The notes under the pieces: generated by a model
The model's database searches: none
Seen by the model: only the letters and a program-made list of their open reading frames with translations
Told to the model about the DNA's origin: nothing
Assembly (NCBI GenBank): GCA_902796895.1
Contig: CADBQV010000094.1
Coordinates: forward strand, 1 to 6,504
DNA: 6,504 bases
Source: an uncultured Erysipelotrichaceae bacterium
GTDB taxonomy: Bacteria; Bacillota_I; Bacilli_A; Acholeplasmatales; Anaeroplasmataceae
Reading direction: 5' to 3'
Position numbers and translations under genes: made by a program
Shown here: piece after piece, positions 1 through 5,579 of the stretch
Numbering within the stretch: the stretch's first letter is position 1
Layout: each line of letters starts with the position of its first letter

Positions 1-606
1 AATATTTCCTGTATCAGCTAATACTGCTTGGAAATTTAAGCCACATCTTGTAAATATATTTGTATATGTGTCATACATAATATTATATGATTTTTCTAAT
101 CCTTCTTCATTAATATCAAAAGAATAAGCATCCTTCATAATAAATTCTCTAGATCTCATTAAACCAAATCTAGGTCTAAATTCATCACGATATTTAGTTT
201 GAATTTGATACATTGTAATAGGTAATTGCTTAGATGATTTAATTAAATCACGAGCCATAGATGTAAATATTTCTTCATGAGTAGGACCTAAGCAGAATTC
301 ACGTTCATGTCTATCCTTAAGTCTCATTAATTCAGGACCATATTTCATCCATCTACCTGATTCAACCCATAATTCTTTTGGTTGTAAGGCACTACATAAA
401 ATTTCAATAGAGCCAGAATTATCCATTTCTTCTCTTATTATTCTTTCGATTTTATTTAAAACTCTTAAGCCCATTGGTAAATAATTATAAACACCAGCTA
501 CTTCATTTTTAAGCATACCTGCACGAAGAAGTAGGATATGTGATGCTATTTTTGCCTCACTTGGAGCTTCCTTTAGAGTTGAGATTAACATTTTACTTGC
601 TTTCAT
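1..606 (-). CDS. proS: Prolyl-tRNA synthetase, bacterial type (N-terminal part, runs off left edge)
   Basis: Class II aminoacyl-tRNA synthetase that charges tRNA-Pro with proline in the cytosol. I translated the minus strand from the ATG at 606; the frame stays open to base 1, giving the first 202 residues. The protein closely follows bacterial Pro[10 protein letters not shown] near residue 11, LLLRAGM (25-31), LGPTHEE (106-112), class II motif 2 with RDEFRPRFG (140-148) and MKDAYSF (157-163). The editing (INS) domain, motif 3 and the anticodon-binding domain would lie beyond the window. The start is supported by an AAAGGA site nine bases upstream and by alignment with the normal ProRS N-terminus (compare E. 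coli MRTSQYLLSTLKE). Odd point: the class II motif 1 segment reads [10 protein letters not shown] where relatives have a form like IEVLMPVVQP, so the usual motif 1 proline is Ser72. The gene is divergent from rnjA, and its leader is too short for a T-box. Identity is near certain. Confidence 0.96.
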   Translation of the reverse strand, partial: MKASKMLISTLKEAPSEAKIASHILLLRAGMLKNEVAGVYNYLPMGLRVLNKIERIIREEMDNSGSIEILCSALQPKELWVESGRWMKYGPELMRLKDRHEREFCLGPTHEEIFTSMARDLIKSSKQLPITMYQIQTKYRDEFRPRFGLMRSREFIMKDAYSFDINEEGLEKSYNIMYDTYTNIFTRCGLNFQAVLADTGNI

Positions 607-615
607 ATTAACAAT

Positions 616-622
616 TCCTTTC
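616..622 (-). promoter_or_regulatory. Ribosome binding site of proS
   Basis: The minus strand reads GAAAGGA, with the AAAGGA core nine bases before the ATG at 606. This supports that start codon for the truncated proS frame. Confidence 0.75.
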
Positions 623-635
623 AAAATCGAAATAA

Positions 636-664
636 ATTATATCATAATTTAACATTAAAATCTA
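636..664 (-). promoter_or_regulatory. Predicted sigma-A promoter of proS (extended -10)
   Basis: On the minus strand the -10 box is a perfect TATAAT (641-636), preceded by TGA (644-642), which makes an extended -10 (TGnTATAAT). Seventeen bases upstream is a weak -35, TAGATT (664-659). The predicted transcription start is near 629, giving a leader of about 23 bases. That leaves no room for a T-box or other riboswitch ahead of proS. Confidence 0.7.
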
Positions 665-703
665 TGAAATCGTTATTATAATTAATAAAATAGTTTATAT
701 GCT

Positions 704-732
704 TTGATTTTTAATTATAATTATACTATAAT
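704..732 (+). promoter_or_regulatory. Predicted sigma-A promoter of rnjA
   Basis: TTGATT (704-709) and a perfect TATAAT (727-732) are separated by exactly 17 bases. The predicted start is near G739, giving a 5' leader of about 39 bases that ends in a strong ribosome site. The box lies 39 bases from the -35 of the divergent proS promoter, so the two units share a 171-base control region. I see no operator-like palindrome between them beyond AT-rich low-complexity sequence. Confidence 0.72.
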
Positions 733-765
733 ATATTTGAAGTTTGTTCGATTACAAAACTTTTT

Positions 766-773
766 AAGGAGGA
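766..773 (+). promoter_or_regulatory. Strong ribosome binding site of rnjA
   Basis: AAGGAGGA ends four bases before the ATG at 778. It is a near-perfect match to the anti-Shine-Dalgarno sequence and fixes the rnjA start. Confidence 0.85.
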
Positions 774-777
774 TTTC

Positions 778-2490
778 ATGGACAAGATTAAGAGTCGTTC
801 TGAAATCGGTATTTTCGCACTTGGAGGTTTAGGTGAAGTCGGAAAAAATATGTATTGTATCGATTATTTAGAACAATTATTCATAATCGATGCAGGTATA
901 TTATTCCCTGATGAGCATTTACTAGGTGTAGATTATGTAATACCTGATTTCACGTTTTTAAAAGCAAATGAACATCGTATTGTGGGTCTTTTTATAACTC
1001 ACGGTCATGAAGATCATATTGGTGGTATTCCATTTTTGTTAAAGCAAGTTAGAATACCAAAGATTTATGCAGCCGGAGTAACAGTAGATTTAATTGAAAA
1101 TAAATTAGAGGAATATCCTGAATTATTATCTTCTACTACTATTATTGAATTTAAGAGCCATTACATTTTTAGCTTTAAGGATGTTGATGTATCTTTTATT
1201 AGATTAAACCATTCAATTCCAGATTCATTCGCTATATGCTTTAAAACACCACTTGGTACAATTATGCATACAGGAGATTTCAAAATAGATTTAACTCCAG
1301 TTGGACCTGGTGCCGAGTATGAAAAATTATCTAAGCTAGGTGAGGAAGGATGCTTATGCTTACTTGCCGATTCAACAAACGCACTTAGAGAAGGATTTAC
1401 TGATTCTGAAAGAAAGATTGGTACTTCTATTAAAGATTTATTCTCTAAAGTTAAAGAAAGAATTATTGTTGCAACATTCGCATCAAATATGTTTAGAGTA
1501 CAACAAATAATTGAAGCTTGTGTAGAATCAAAGCGTCATGTAGCTATATTTGGTAGATCAATGGAAAAAACAATTGAAGTTGGTCAACAAGTAGGTTATA
1601 TAAAAGCACCTAAGGATACAATTATTCAACCTGAAGAAATTGGTAATTATAAACCAAGTGAATTATGTCTATTATGTACAGGTAGCCAAGGTGAACCACT
1701 TGCAGCCTTATCAAGAGTTGCATCAGGTACACATAGATTAATTAAATTAATTCCATCTGATACAATAATTTTCTCATCTTCTCCTATTCCAGGAAACCAA
1801 GAAGGTGTAAATAAGACAATTAATTTATTATTCAAAAATGGTGCTGAGGTTATTACTCACTCACCTATTACCGATACACATACTACAGGACATGCATCTC
1901 AGGGCGAATTAAAATTAATGCTTACACTTGTTAAGCCTAAATATTTCATCCCTATTCATGGTGAATATAGAATGCAAAGAGTTCATGCTGATTTAGCTGT
2001 TGAAACTGGTGTCTTAAAGGATAACATCTTCATTTTAGAAAATGGTGATGTTGTTGCTATAAGCGAAACAAAAGCTAGATATGCAGGTCAGGTTGAACAT
2101 GGTGAAGTTTATATAGATGGAACTGGTATTGGTGATATTTCTACTTCTATTATTAGAGAAAGAAAACAATTATCAGATGATGGAATGTTTTCTTTAATAA
2201 TTACAATAGATACTAAAAATAAGACAATACCTATTGATCCACAGGTAGTATCTAGAGGCTTTATTTATATGAAAGATAGTGAAGAATTAACTAAAGAATT
2301 TGTTGATTTTTCTAAAGAATTCCTTGAACAAGAGCTTCACAAGGTTAAGCTTGTAAATTTACAAATGTTAAAACATAGCTTAAGTGAAGAATTAGGAAAG
2401 AGAATAAAAGAAAAAACAGATAGAGCTCCTATGATAATTCCTATTTTTATGGATATTGCTCCAAAGGATCCATCTTTAATAATTAAATAA
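778..2490 (+). CDS. rnjA: Ribonuclease J (metallo-beta-lactamase / beta-CASP exo- and endoribonuclease)
   Basis: RNase J is the main 5'-3' exoribonuclease, also with endonuclease activity, of Bacillota mRNA decay and rRNA maturation, usually acting with RNase Y and other degradosome partners. The 570-residue protein resembles B. subtilis J1 (555 residues) along its length. It opens with IGIFALGGLGEVGKN (10-24). The metal-binding motif is THGHEDHIGG (74-83), with H75, H77, D79 and H80, followed by H145 in NHSIPDS and D167 in TGDFK. The beta-CASP part has VATFASN (231-237), IFGRSM (257-262), TGSQGEPLAALSR (301-313), SPIPGN (335-340), TGHASQGE (370-377) and PIHGEYRM (392-399). The C-terminal region (about 450-570) matches the J-family C-terminal domain, ending in the APMIIPIFMDI block. 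All expected catalytic residues are present. It has its own promoter, a strong ribosome site and a downstream hairpin, so it is probably monocistronic. I favour J1 over J2 from overall resemblance; a paralogue elsewhere cannot be excluded. Confidence 0.95.
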   Translation: MDKIKSRSEIGIFALGGLGEVGKNMYCIDYLEQLFIIDAGILFPDEHLLGVDYVIPDFTFLKANEHRIVGLFITHGHEDHIGGIPFLLKQVRIPKIYAAGVTVDLIENKLEEYPELLSSTTIIEFKSHYIFSFKDVDVSFIRLNHSIPDSFAICFKTPLGTIMHTGDFKIDLTPVGPGAEYEKLSKLGEEGCLCLLADSTNALREGFTDSERKIGTSIKDLFSKVKERIIVATFASNMFRVQQIIEACVESKRHVAIFGRSMEKTIEVGQQVGYIKAPKDTIIQPEEIGNYKPSELCLLCTGSQGEPLAALSRVASGTHRLIKLIPSDTIIFSSSPIPGNQEGVNKTINLLFKNGAEVITHSPITDTHTTGHASQGELKLMLTLVKPKYFIPIHGEYRMQRVHADLAVETGVLKDNIFILENGDVVAISETKARYAGQVEHGEVYIDGTGIGDISTSIIRERKQLSDDGMFSLIITIDTKNKTIPIDPQVVSRGFIYMKDSEELTKEFVDFSKEFLEQELHKVKLVNLQMLKHSLSEELGKRIKEKTDRAPMIIPIFMDIAPKDPSLIIK

Positions 2491-2495
2491 TAATT

Positions 2496-2534
2496 AAAAG
2501 ATGTTAGAAATTTTAAATTTTTCTAACATCTTTT
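2496..2534 (-). terminator. Same hairpin acting as recQ terminator, overlapping recQ 3' codons
   Basis: On the minus strand the 5' arm of the stem (2534-2520) is made of the last recQ sense codons (Lys-Asp-Val-Arg-Lys). The recQ stop TAA (2515-2513) lies in the loop. The tail is TTTTAATTATT, a modest U-tract, so termination in this direction may be less efficient than for rnjA. Confidence 0.6.
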
Positions 2535-2540
2535 TTGTTT
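2496..2540 (+). terminator. Rho-independent terminator of rnjA, bidirectional with recQ
   Basis: A 15-bp perfect stem (AAAAGATGTTAGAAA at 2496-2510, complement at 2520-2534) has a 9-base AT loop. On the plus strand it runs into TTTTTTGTTT. It begins five bases after the rnjA stop. Only three pairs are GC, so stability rests on length. Read on the minus strand it can also end recQ transcripts, though the U-tract there (TTTTAATTATT) is weaker. Confidence 0.85.
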
Positions 2541-3778
2541 TCTAATATTTTATTATATTCTAAAATATCAATTTTATTACAATTAGAACACATCTTACAT
2601 TCATTATTATTTTCAAATCCAAAATATTCTGATAGTTGTTTATGAATACACTTTTTAGATAGACATAAGCCTACCATTCTATCTAATTTTTGATATTTAG
2701 ATAATTTTACTGAATTAATTTCTTTTTCACTTAAAAAATTATTTTCTACATTATCTATAAAATATTCAATCATAGAAATATCTTTTCTATCAAATAAAAG
2801 TATTGTATATGCCATAAAGCCATCTCTAGATGCTCTACCTGTTTGTTGAACAAAATCTTCTATCGACTGTGGCATATCATATTCTATTACATATCTAATA
2901 TCTTTAATATCAATTCCCATACCAAAGGCATTAGTACATATTAATATATTTATTTCATTAGATATAAATTTATTAAACATATCAATTTTATATTTATTTT
3001 CTAATGCACCGTGATACATTCCTACATTATATTTTAATTCCTTTAACATATTATATAGGTATATAACATTTTTAATAGACAGACAATATATTAAGCATTT
3101 ACCTTTTATTTTATTTAAATAGCTTAATAATTCTCTTTCTTTATTTGATGTTTTAACAATATTATAATAAATATTTTTCTTATCTGAATCTTCTTTTATA
3201 ATTGAAGGGTTAGACATATTCATTAATGATTTTATTTTTTCTATTGTATTATTAGTAGCGGTTGCTGATAAGGCAAGTAATCTTGGTCTTTTCTTTAAAT
3301 TAATAATAAAATCTTTAATGTTTTTAAGCTGATATCTAAAATCATCAGACCATAAAAGGGTATGTGCTTCATCACATACAACTAAATCAATATCGATATT
3401 AGCTATAGCTTCTTGGAATTTTTTATTTAATAATCTTTCTCCTGCTATATATAATATTTTTACTTTATTATATTTTATTTTCCTATATATATTTTCTATT
3501 TCATTATAATCAAGTAAGGAATTAATATATTCAGCCTTAATATATTTTTCTTTCAAGCCTCTTACTTGATCTGCCATTAATGATATAAGTGGCGTTATAA
3601 CAATCGTCATACCAGATAATATTAGTGAGGGAATTGTAAAGGTTATAGATTTACCATAGCCAGTGGGAAGAAGGCCAATGGTATCCTTATTATCTAATAT
3701 ATTATCGATAATTAACGCTTGTTTAGGCTTTAAATAATCATATCCAAAATATGATTTTAAAATATCTATTTTATCCAT
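2513..3778 (-). CDS. recQ: RecQ-family ATP-dependent DNA helicase, short form (helicase core plus zinc-binding region)
   Basis: Superfamily 2 3'-5' DNA helicase, expected to act in recombination and replication-fork repair. In 421 residues I see motif 0 (FGYDYLKPKQ, 11-20), Walker A LLPTGYGKS (36-44), motif Ia (VITPLISLMADQ, 60-71), DEAH (136-139) followed by the RecQ aromatic loop with W143, F147 and R148, SATAT (171-175), motif V (ICTNAFGMGID, 280-290) and motif VI QQTGRASRDG (311-320). Cys377, 394, 397 and 400 have the C-x16-C-x2-C-x2-C spacing of the RecQ zinc site. The protein stops about 20 residues later, so the winged-helix (RQC) and HRDC domains of E. coli RecQ (about 610 residues) are absent. 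RecS-like short helicases are the nearest alternative name. An in-frame TAG directly precedes the ATG, and motif 0 starts at residue 11, which fixes the start despite no Shine-Dalgarno site. The gene is clearly AT-richer than rnjA. Confidence 0.9.
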   Translation of the reverse strand: MDKIDILKSYFGYDYLKPKQALIIDNILDNKDTIGLLPTGYGKSITFTIPSLILSGMTIVITPLISLMADQVRGLKEKYIKAEYINSLLDYNEIENIYRKIKYNKVKILYIAGERLLNKKFQEAIANIDIDLVVCDEAHTLLWSDDFRYQLKNIKDFIINLKKRPRLLALSATATNNTIEKIKSLMNMSNPSIIKEDSDKKNIYYNIVKTSNKERELLSYLNKIKGKCLIYCLSIKNVIYLYNMLKELKYNVGMYHGALENKYKIDMFNKFISNEINILICTNAFGMGIDIKDIRYVIEYDMPQSIEDFVQQTGRASRDGFMAYTILLFDRKDISMIEYFIDNVENNFLSEKEINSVKLSKYQKLDRMVGLCLSKKCIHKQLSEYFGFENNNECKMCSNCNKIDILEYNKILENKKDVRKI

Positions 3779-3788
3779 CTAATATGAT

Positions 3789-3816
3789 ATTTTATTCATA
3801 TTTTTTATTTTGTCAA
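3789..3816 (-). promoter_or_regulatory. Predicted promoter of recQ, giving a near-leaderless transcript
   Basis: On the minus strand a consensus TTGACA (3816-3811) and TAAAAT (3794-3789, one mismatch to TATAAT) are separated by 16 bases. Transcription should start near 3783-3780, only a few bases before the recQ ATG at 3778. The -35 box sits inside one copy of an 18-bp direct repeat (3801-3818). Confidence 0.6.
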
Positions 3817-3841
3817 ATTACATTTTTTTATTTTATCAAAT
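3801..3841. repeat. Imperfect 18-bp direct repeat, 23-bp period, at the recQ promoter
   Basis: TTTTTTATTTTGTCAAAT (3801-3818) is repeated as TTTTTTATTTTATCAAAT (3824-3841) with one mismatch. On the minus strand the copies contain TTGACA and TTGATA, so the promoter-proximal copy supplies the -35 box. The repeat could be an operator pair, a spare -35 element or a chance or slippage product in AT-rich DNA. Confidence 0.6.
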
Positions 3842-3887
3842 ATAAATTTTTAATAAGTTTAATTTAATAAAGTAACTATTTTTACAT

Positions 3888-3913
3888 AAAAAAAGATGAG
3901 ATACTCTCATCTT
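3888..3913 (-). terminator. Rho-independent terminator at the end of the rimO-HAD-trmL-trxA operon
   Basis: A 9-bp perfect stem (AAGATGAGA at 3893-3901 with its complement at 3905-3913) and a 3-base loop are followed on the minus strand by a run of seven Ts (3894-3888). The trxA stop codon TAA (3914-3912) overlaps the base of the 5' arm. The U-tract is on the minus-strand side, so it ends the operon rather than any plus-strand transcript. Confidence 0.85.
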
Positions 3914-4220
3914 AATTAGCTTCATTAATCCATTTTAATAACATATTTTTAGGTTTAAATCCTAAGCTTGTTGATACAACTTTTCCATCTTTAAATAATA
4001 CTAAATATGGAATAGATGATACGTTAAATGCCATAGCTATAGCTTCGTTTTCATCAACATTTACCTTACCTACATTAATTACGCCTTCTTCTGCTAATTC
4101 ATGTAAGATAGGTGATAACATCTTACATGGACCACACCAGTTAGCATAAAAATCAACAACTACAACACCACTAGATGTAAATTCCTTGAAATTACTTTCG
4201 TTTAATTCTAATACTTGCAT
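3912..4220 (-). CDS. trxA: Thioredoxin
   Basis: Small cytosolic dithiol-disulfide oxidoreductase, kept reduced by thioredoxin reductase, that supplies electrons to enzymes such as ribonucleotide reductase and peroxiredoxins. The 102 residues form a single thioredoxin fold of normal length. The active site is WCGPC (28-32), preceded by VVVVDFYAN (19-27). A buried Asp is D23, the cis-proline is P71 in SIPYLVLFKDG, and the C-terminal helix ends in LLKWINEAN. There is no signal peptide or membrane anchor, so it is the cytoplasmic type and not a secreted or cytochrome-maturation relative. The start is fixed by GGGAGG five bases before the ATG. It is the last gene of the operon, 10 bases after trmL, and its ribosome site overlaps the trmL stop codon, which suggests translational coupling. 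A terminator follows at once. Confidence 0.95.
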   Translation of the reverse strand: MQVLELNESNFKEFTSSGVVVVDFYANWCGPCKMLSPILHELAEEGVINVGKVNVDENEAIAMAFNVSSIPYLVLFKDGKVVSTSLGFKPKNMLLKWINEAN

Positions 4221-4225
4221 AATAA

Positions 4226-4231
4226 CCTCCC
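4226..4231 (-). promoter_or_regulatory. Ribosome binding site of trxA, overlapping the trmL stop codon
   Basis: The minus strand reads TAGGGAGG: the last base of the trmL TAG stop (4233-4231) is also the first G of the GGGAGG site. Five bases separate the site from the trxA ATG at 4220. A ribosome finishing trmL therefore sits on the trxA initiation region. Confidence 0.8.
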
Positions 4232-4803
4232 TATTTATATTCCTTATGCTTATAATCTAATGTATCTAAATTGACATCTTCTATAAAATGTGAACCTTTT
4301 AAACTTTCAGGTTCATCCTTAAATACAACATCTTTATCATTTAGTGCTTCACTTGCAAGATACAACATAATTGCAGCACAATTTGATAAATTTAAGCTTC
4401 TTACTTTATCAGTAGTTGGTATTCTAAAGCATCTATCTAAATTTTCTTTTAATATATCATATGCAATGCCTTCGTTTTCAGCACCAAATACTAAATATAC
4501 ATTTTTATCTCCTGCATCCTTTTTAAAATCAATATCGATTGGTGATTTATGACCATATCTTGTTAAGAAATAAAATACTCCATCCTTATTTTTTTCTAAA
4601 AAGTCATTATAATCTTCATATACGATATATTCTACATAATCAATATAATCAACGCAGCTTCTTTTTAAATGCTTTTCATCAAGAGAAAAGCCTAAAGGCT
4701 TTATTAGATGTAATGTCGCATTAAAGCCTACACAGCTACGCATTATATTACCTGTATTTGCAGGTATTTCTGGATGATATAATACTACATTTATTTTTTT
4801 CAT
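4231..4803 (-). CDS. trmL: tRNA (cytidine/uridine-34 2'-O)-methyltransferase, TrmL/YibK type SPOUT enzyme
   Basis: SPOUT-fold methyltransferase that uses S-adenosylmethionine to methylate the ribose of the wobble base (position 34) in tRNA-Leu species, aiding decoding. The family signature is clear: VLYHPEIPANTGNIMRSC (7-24), LIKPLGFSLDEKHLKR (33-48), the cofactor-knot segment LVFGAENEGI (104-113) and IPTTDKVRSLNLSN (128-141). E. coli TrmL has 157 residues; this one has 190, with about 30 extra C-terminal residues (161-190) rich in Asp, Glu and Lys. There is no separate RNA-binding domain, as is usual for TrmL. Its ATG overlaps the stop of the upstream HAD gene as TAATG, so it is probably translated by re-initiation; I see only a weak AAAGAG ahead of it. 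Another SPOUT specificity is possible but less likely, given the short length and the PEIPANTGNI motif. Confidence 0.92.
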   Translation of the reverse strand: MKKINVVLYHPEIPANTGNIMRSCVGFNATLHLIKPLGFSLDEKHLKRSCVDYIDYVEYIVYEDYNDFLEKNKDGVFYFLTRYGHKSPIDIDFKKDAGDKNVYLVFGAENEGIAYDILKENLDRCFRIPTTDKVRSLNLSNCAAIMLYLASEALNDKDVVFKDEPESLKGSHFIEDVNLDTLDYKHKEYK

Positions 4804-5579
4804 TAGTCTAATACTCTTTTTACAAAATTATATACAGCGAATTCAATACCATCAGATAATACATCTCTTGTAACAAATGATGATACCTTTCTTACGCTTT
4901 CAGGTGCTGTAGGCATACATATGGCAATATCTGCTTCATCAAGCATTTCAATGTCATTAACATTATCACCAAAGGCAATAATTCTTCCACCAGGATATTT
5001 TTTTCTAATAATATCATAACAAGATGATTTAGATACACCCTTATTTACAATATCATATCCTAAATCAGATACTCTAATAAATCTAAGTGATGGATATTTT
5101 TTAATATCTATACTATCTAAATTCATATCTACGATGCTTAAAGAATAGATTTTATCATTATCAATCATAGCTCTATCGCCTTTTTTAGGTTCAATAATTT
5201 TCATACCTTCAGCGAATTTTTTAAATGCTTTATTTGTATTTTGAAATCTTACATATCTATCTTTAGATAATACACTTAAGTTTAAGCCATCATCATCAAT
5301 TTGATGAATTACTTCAGGTGATATTTGAGATTCAAATAATATTTCTTTTCCAATATAGGCATAAGCACCATTGTTTTGGATAGCACCATCAACCTCGATT
5401 TGGCTTAAAACATCTTGAAGCATTGATTTACATCTGCCTGTTGAAAGCATTACTAAATCTCCTTCTTCTCTAATTTCTTTTATTACTTCTTTAGCAGAAT
5501 CAGGAATTACGCCATCTTTCATTAATGTGCCATCAATATCAAATAAATAAACATTTCTATCTTTTCTATTTAGAAACAT
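4803..5579 (-). CDS. Cof-type HAD-IIB family phosphatase
   Basis: Predicted cytosolic Mg-dependent phosphatase of the HAD superfamily with a type IIB cap (the Cof/YidA group), whose members dephosphorylate sugar phosphates, FMN, PLP and similar small metabolites. The substrate cannot be read from sequence. Counting from the ATG at 5579 (258 residues): motif I DIDGT with nucleophile D14 and D16; motif II LSTGR (45-49); cap domain from about 80 to 175; motif III Lys180 in VNKGVSK; motif IV GDNVND (204-209), the metal-binding acidic pair. All catalytic residues are present. I chose ATG 5579 because GGTGA ends five bases upstream of it. A GTG at 5588 would add three residues but has no ribosome site. 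The gene overlaps the rimO 3' end by 14 bases and trmL by one, placing it firmly inside the operon. Confidence 0.88.
   Translation of the reverse strand: MFLNRKDRNVYLFDIDGTLMKDGVIPDSAKEVIKEIREEGDLVMLSTGRCKSMLQDVLSQIEVDGAIQNNGAYAYIGKEILFESQISPEVIHQIDDDGLNLSVLSKDRYVRFQNTNKAFKKFAEGMKIIEPKKGDRAMIDNDKIYSLSIVDMNLDSIDIKKYPSLRFIRVSDLGYDIVNKGVSKSSCYDIIRKKYPGGRIIAFGDNVNDIEMLDEADIAICMPTAPESVRKVSSFVTRDVLSDGIEFAVYNFVKRVLD

Noticed and set aside
640..735. AT-rich near-palindromes in the proS-rnjA spacer (TTATTATAATTAATAA, TTAATTATAATTATA)
   Set aside because: They contain only A and T, are low complexity, coincide with promoter boxes and are expected by chance at this composition. They are not convincing as operators or hairpins.
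1647..1835. 62-codon minus-strand open frame inside rnjA
   Set aside because: It is antisense to the conserved beta-CASP segment of RNase J and has no promoter or ribosome site of its own.
4271..4724. Two overlapping plus-strand open frames (93 and 61 codons) opposite trmL
   Set aside because: Both lie antisense to a clear TrmL gene, overlap each other in different frames, match no family I know and have no ribosome site. They are shadow frames.
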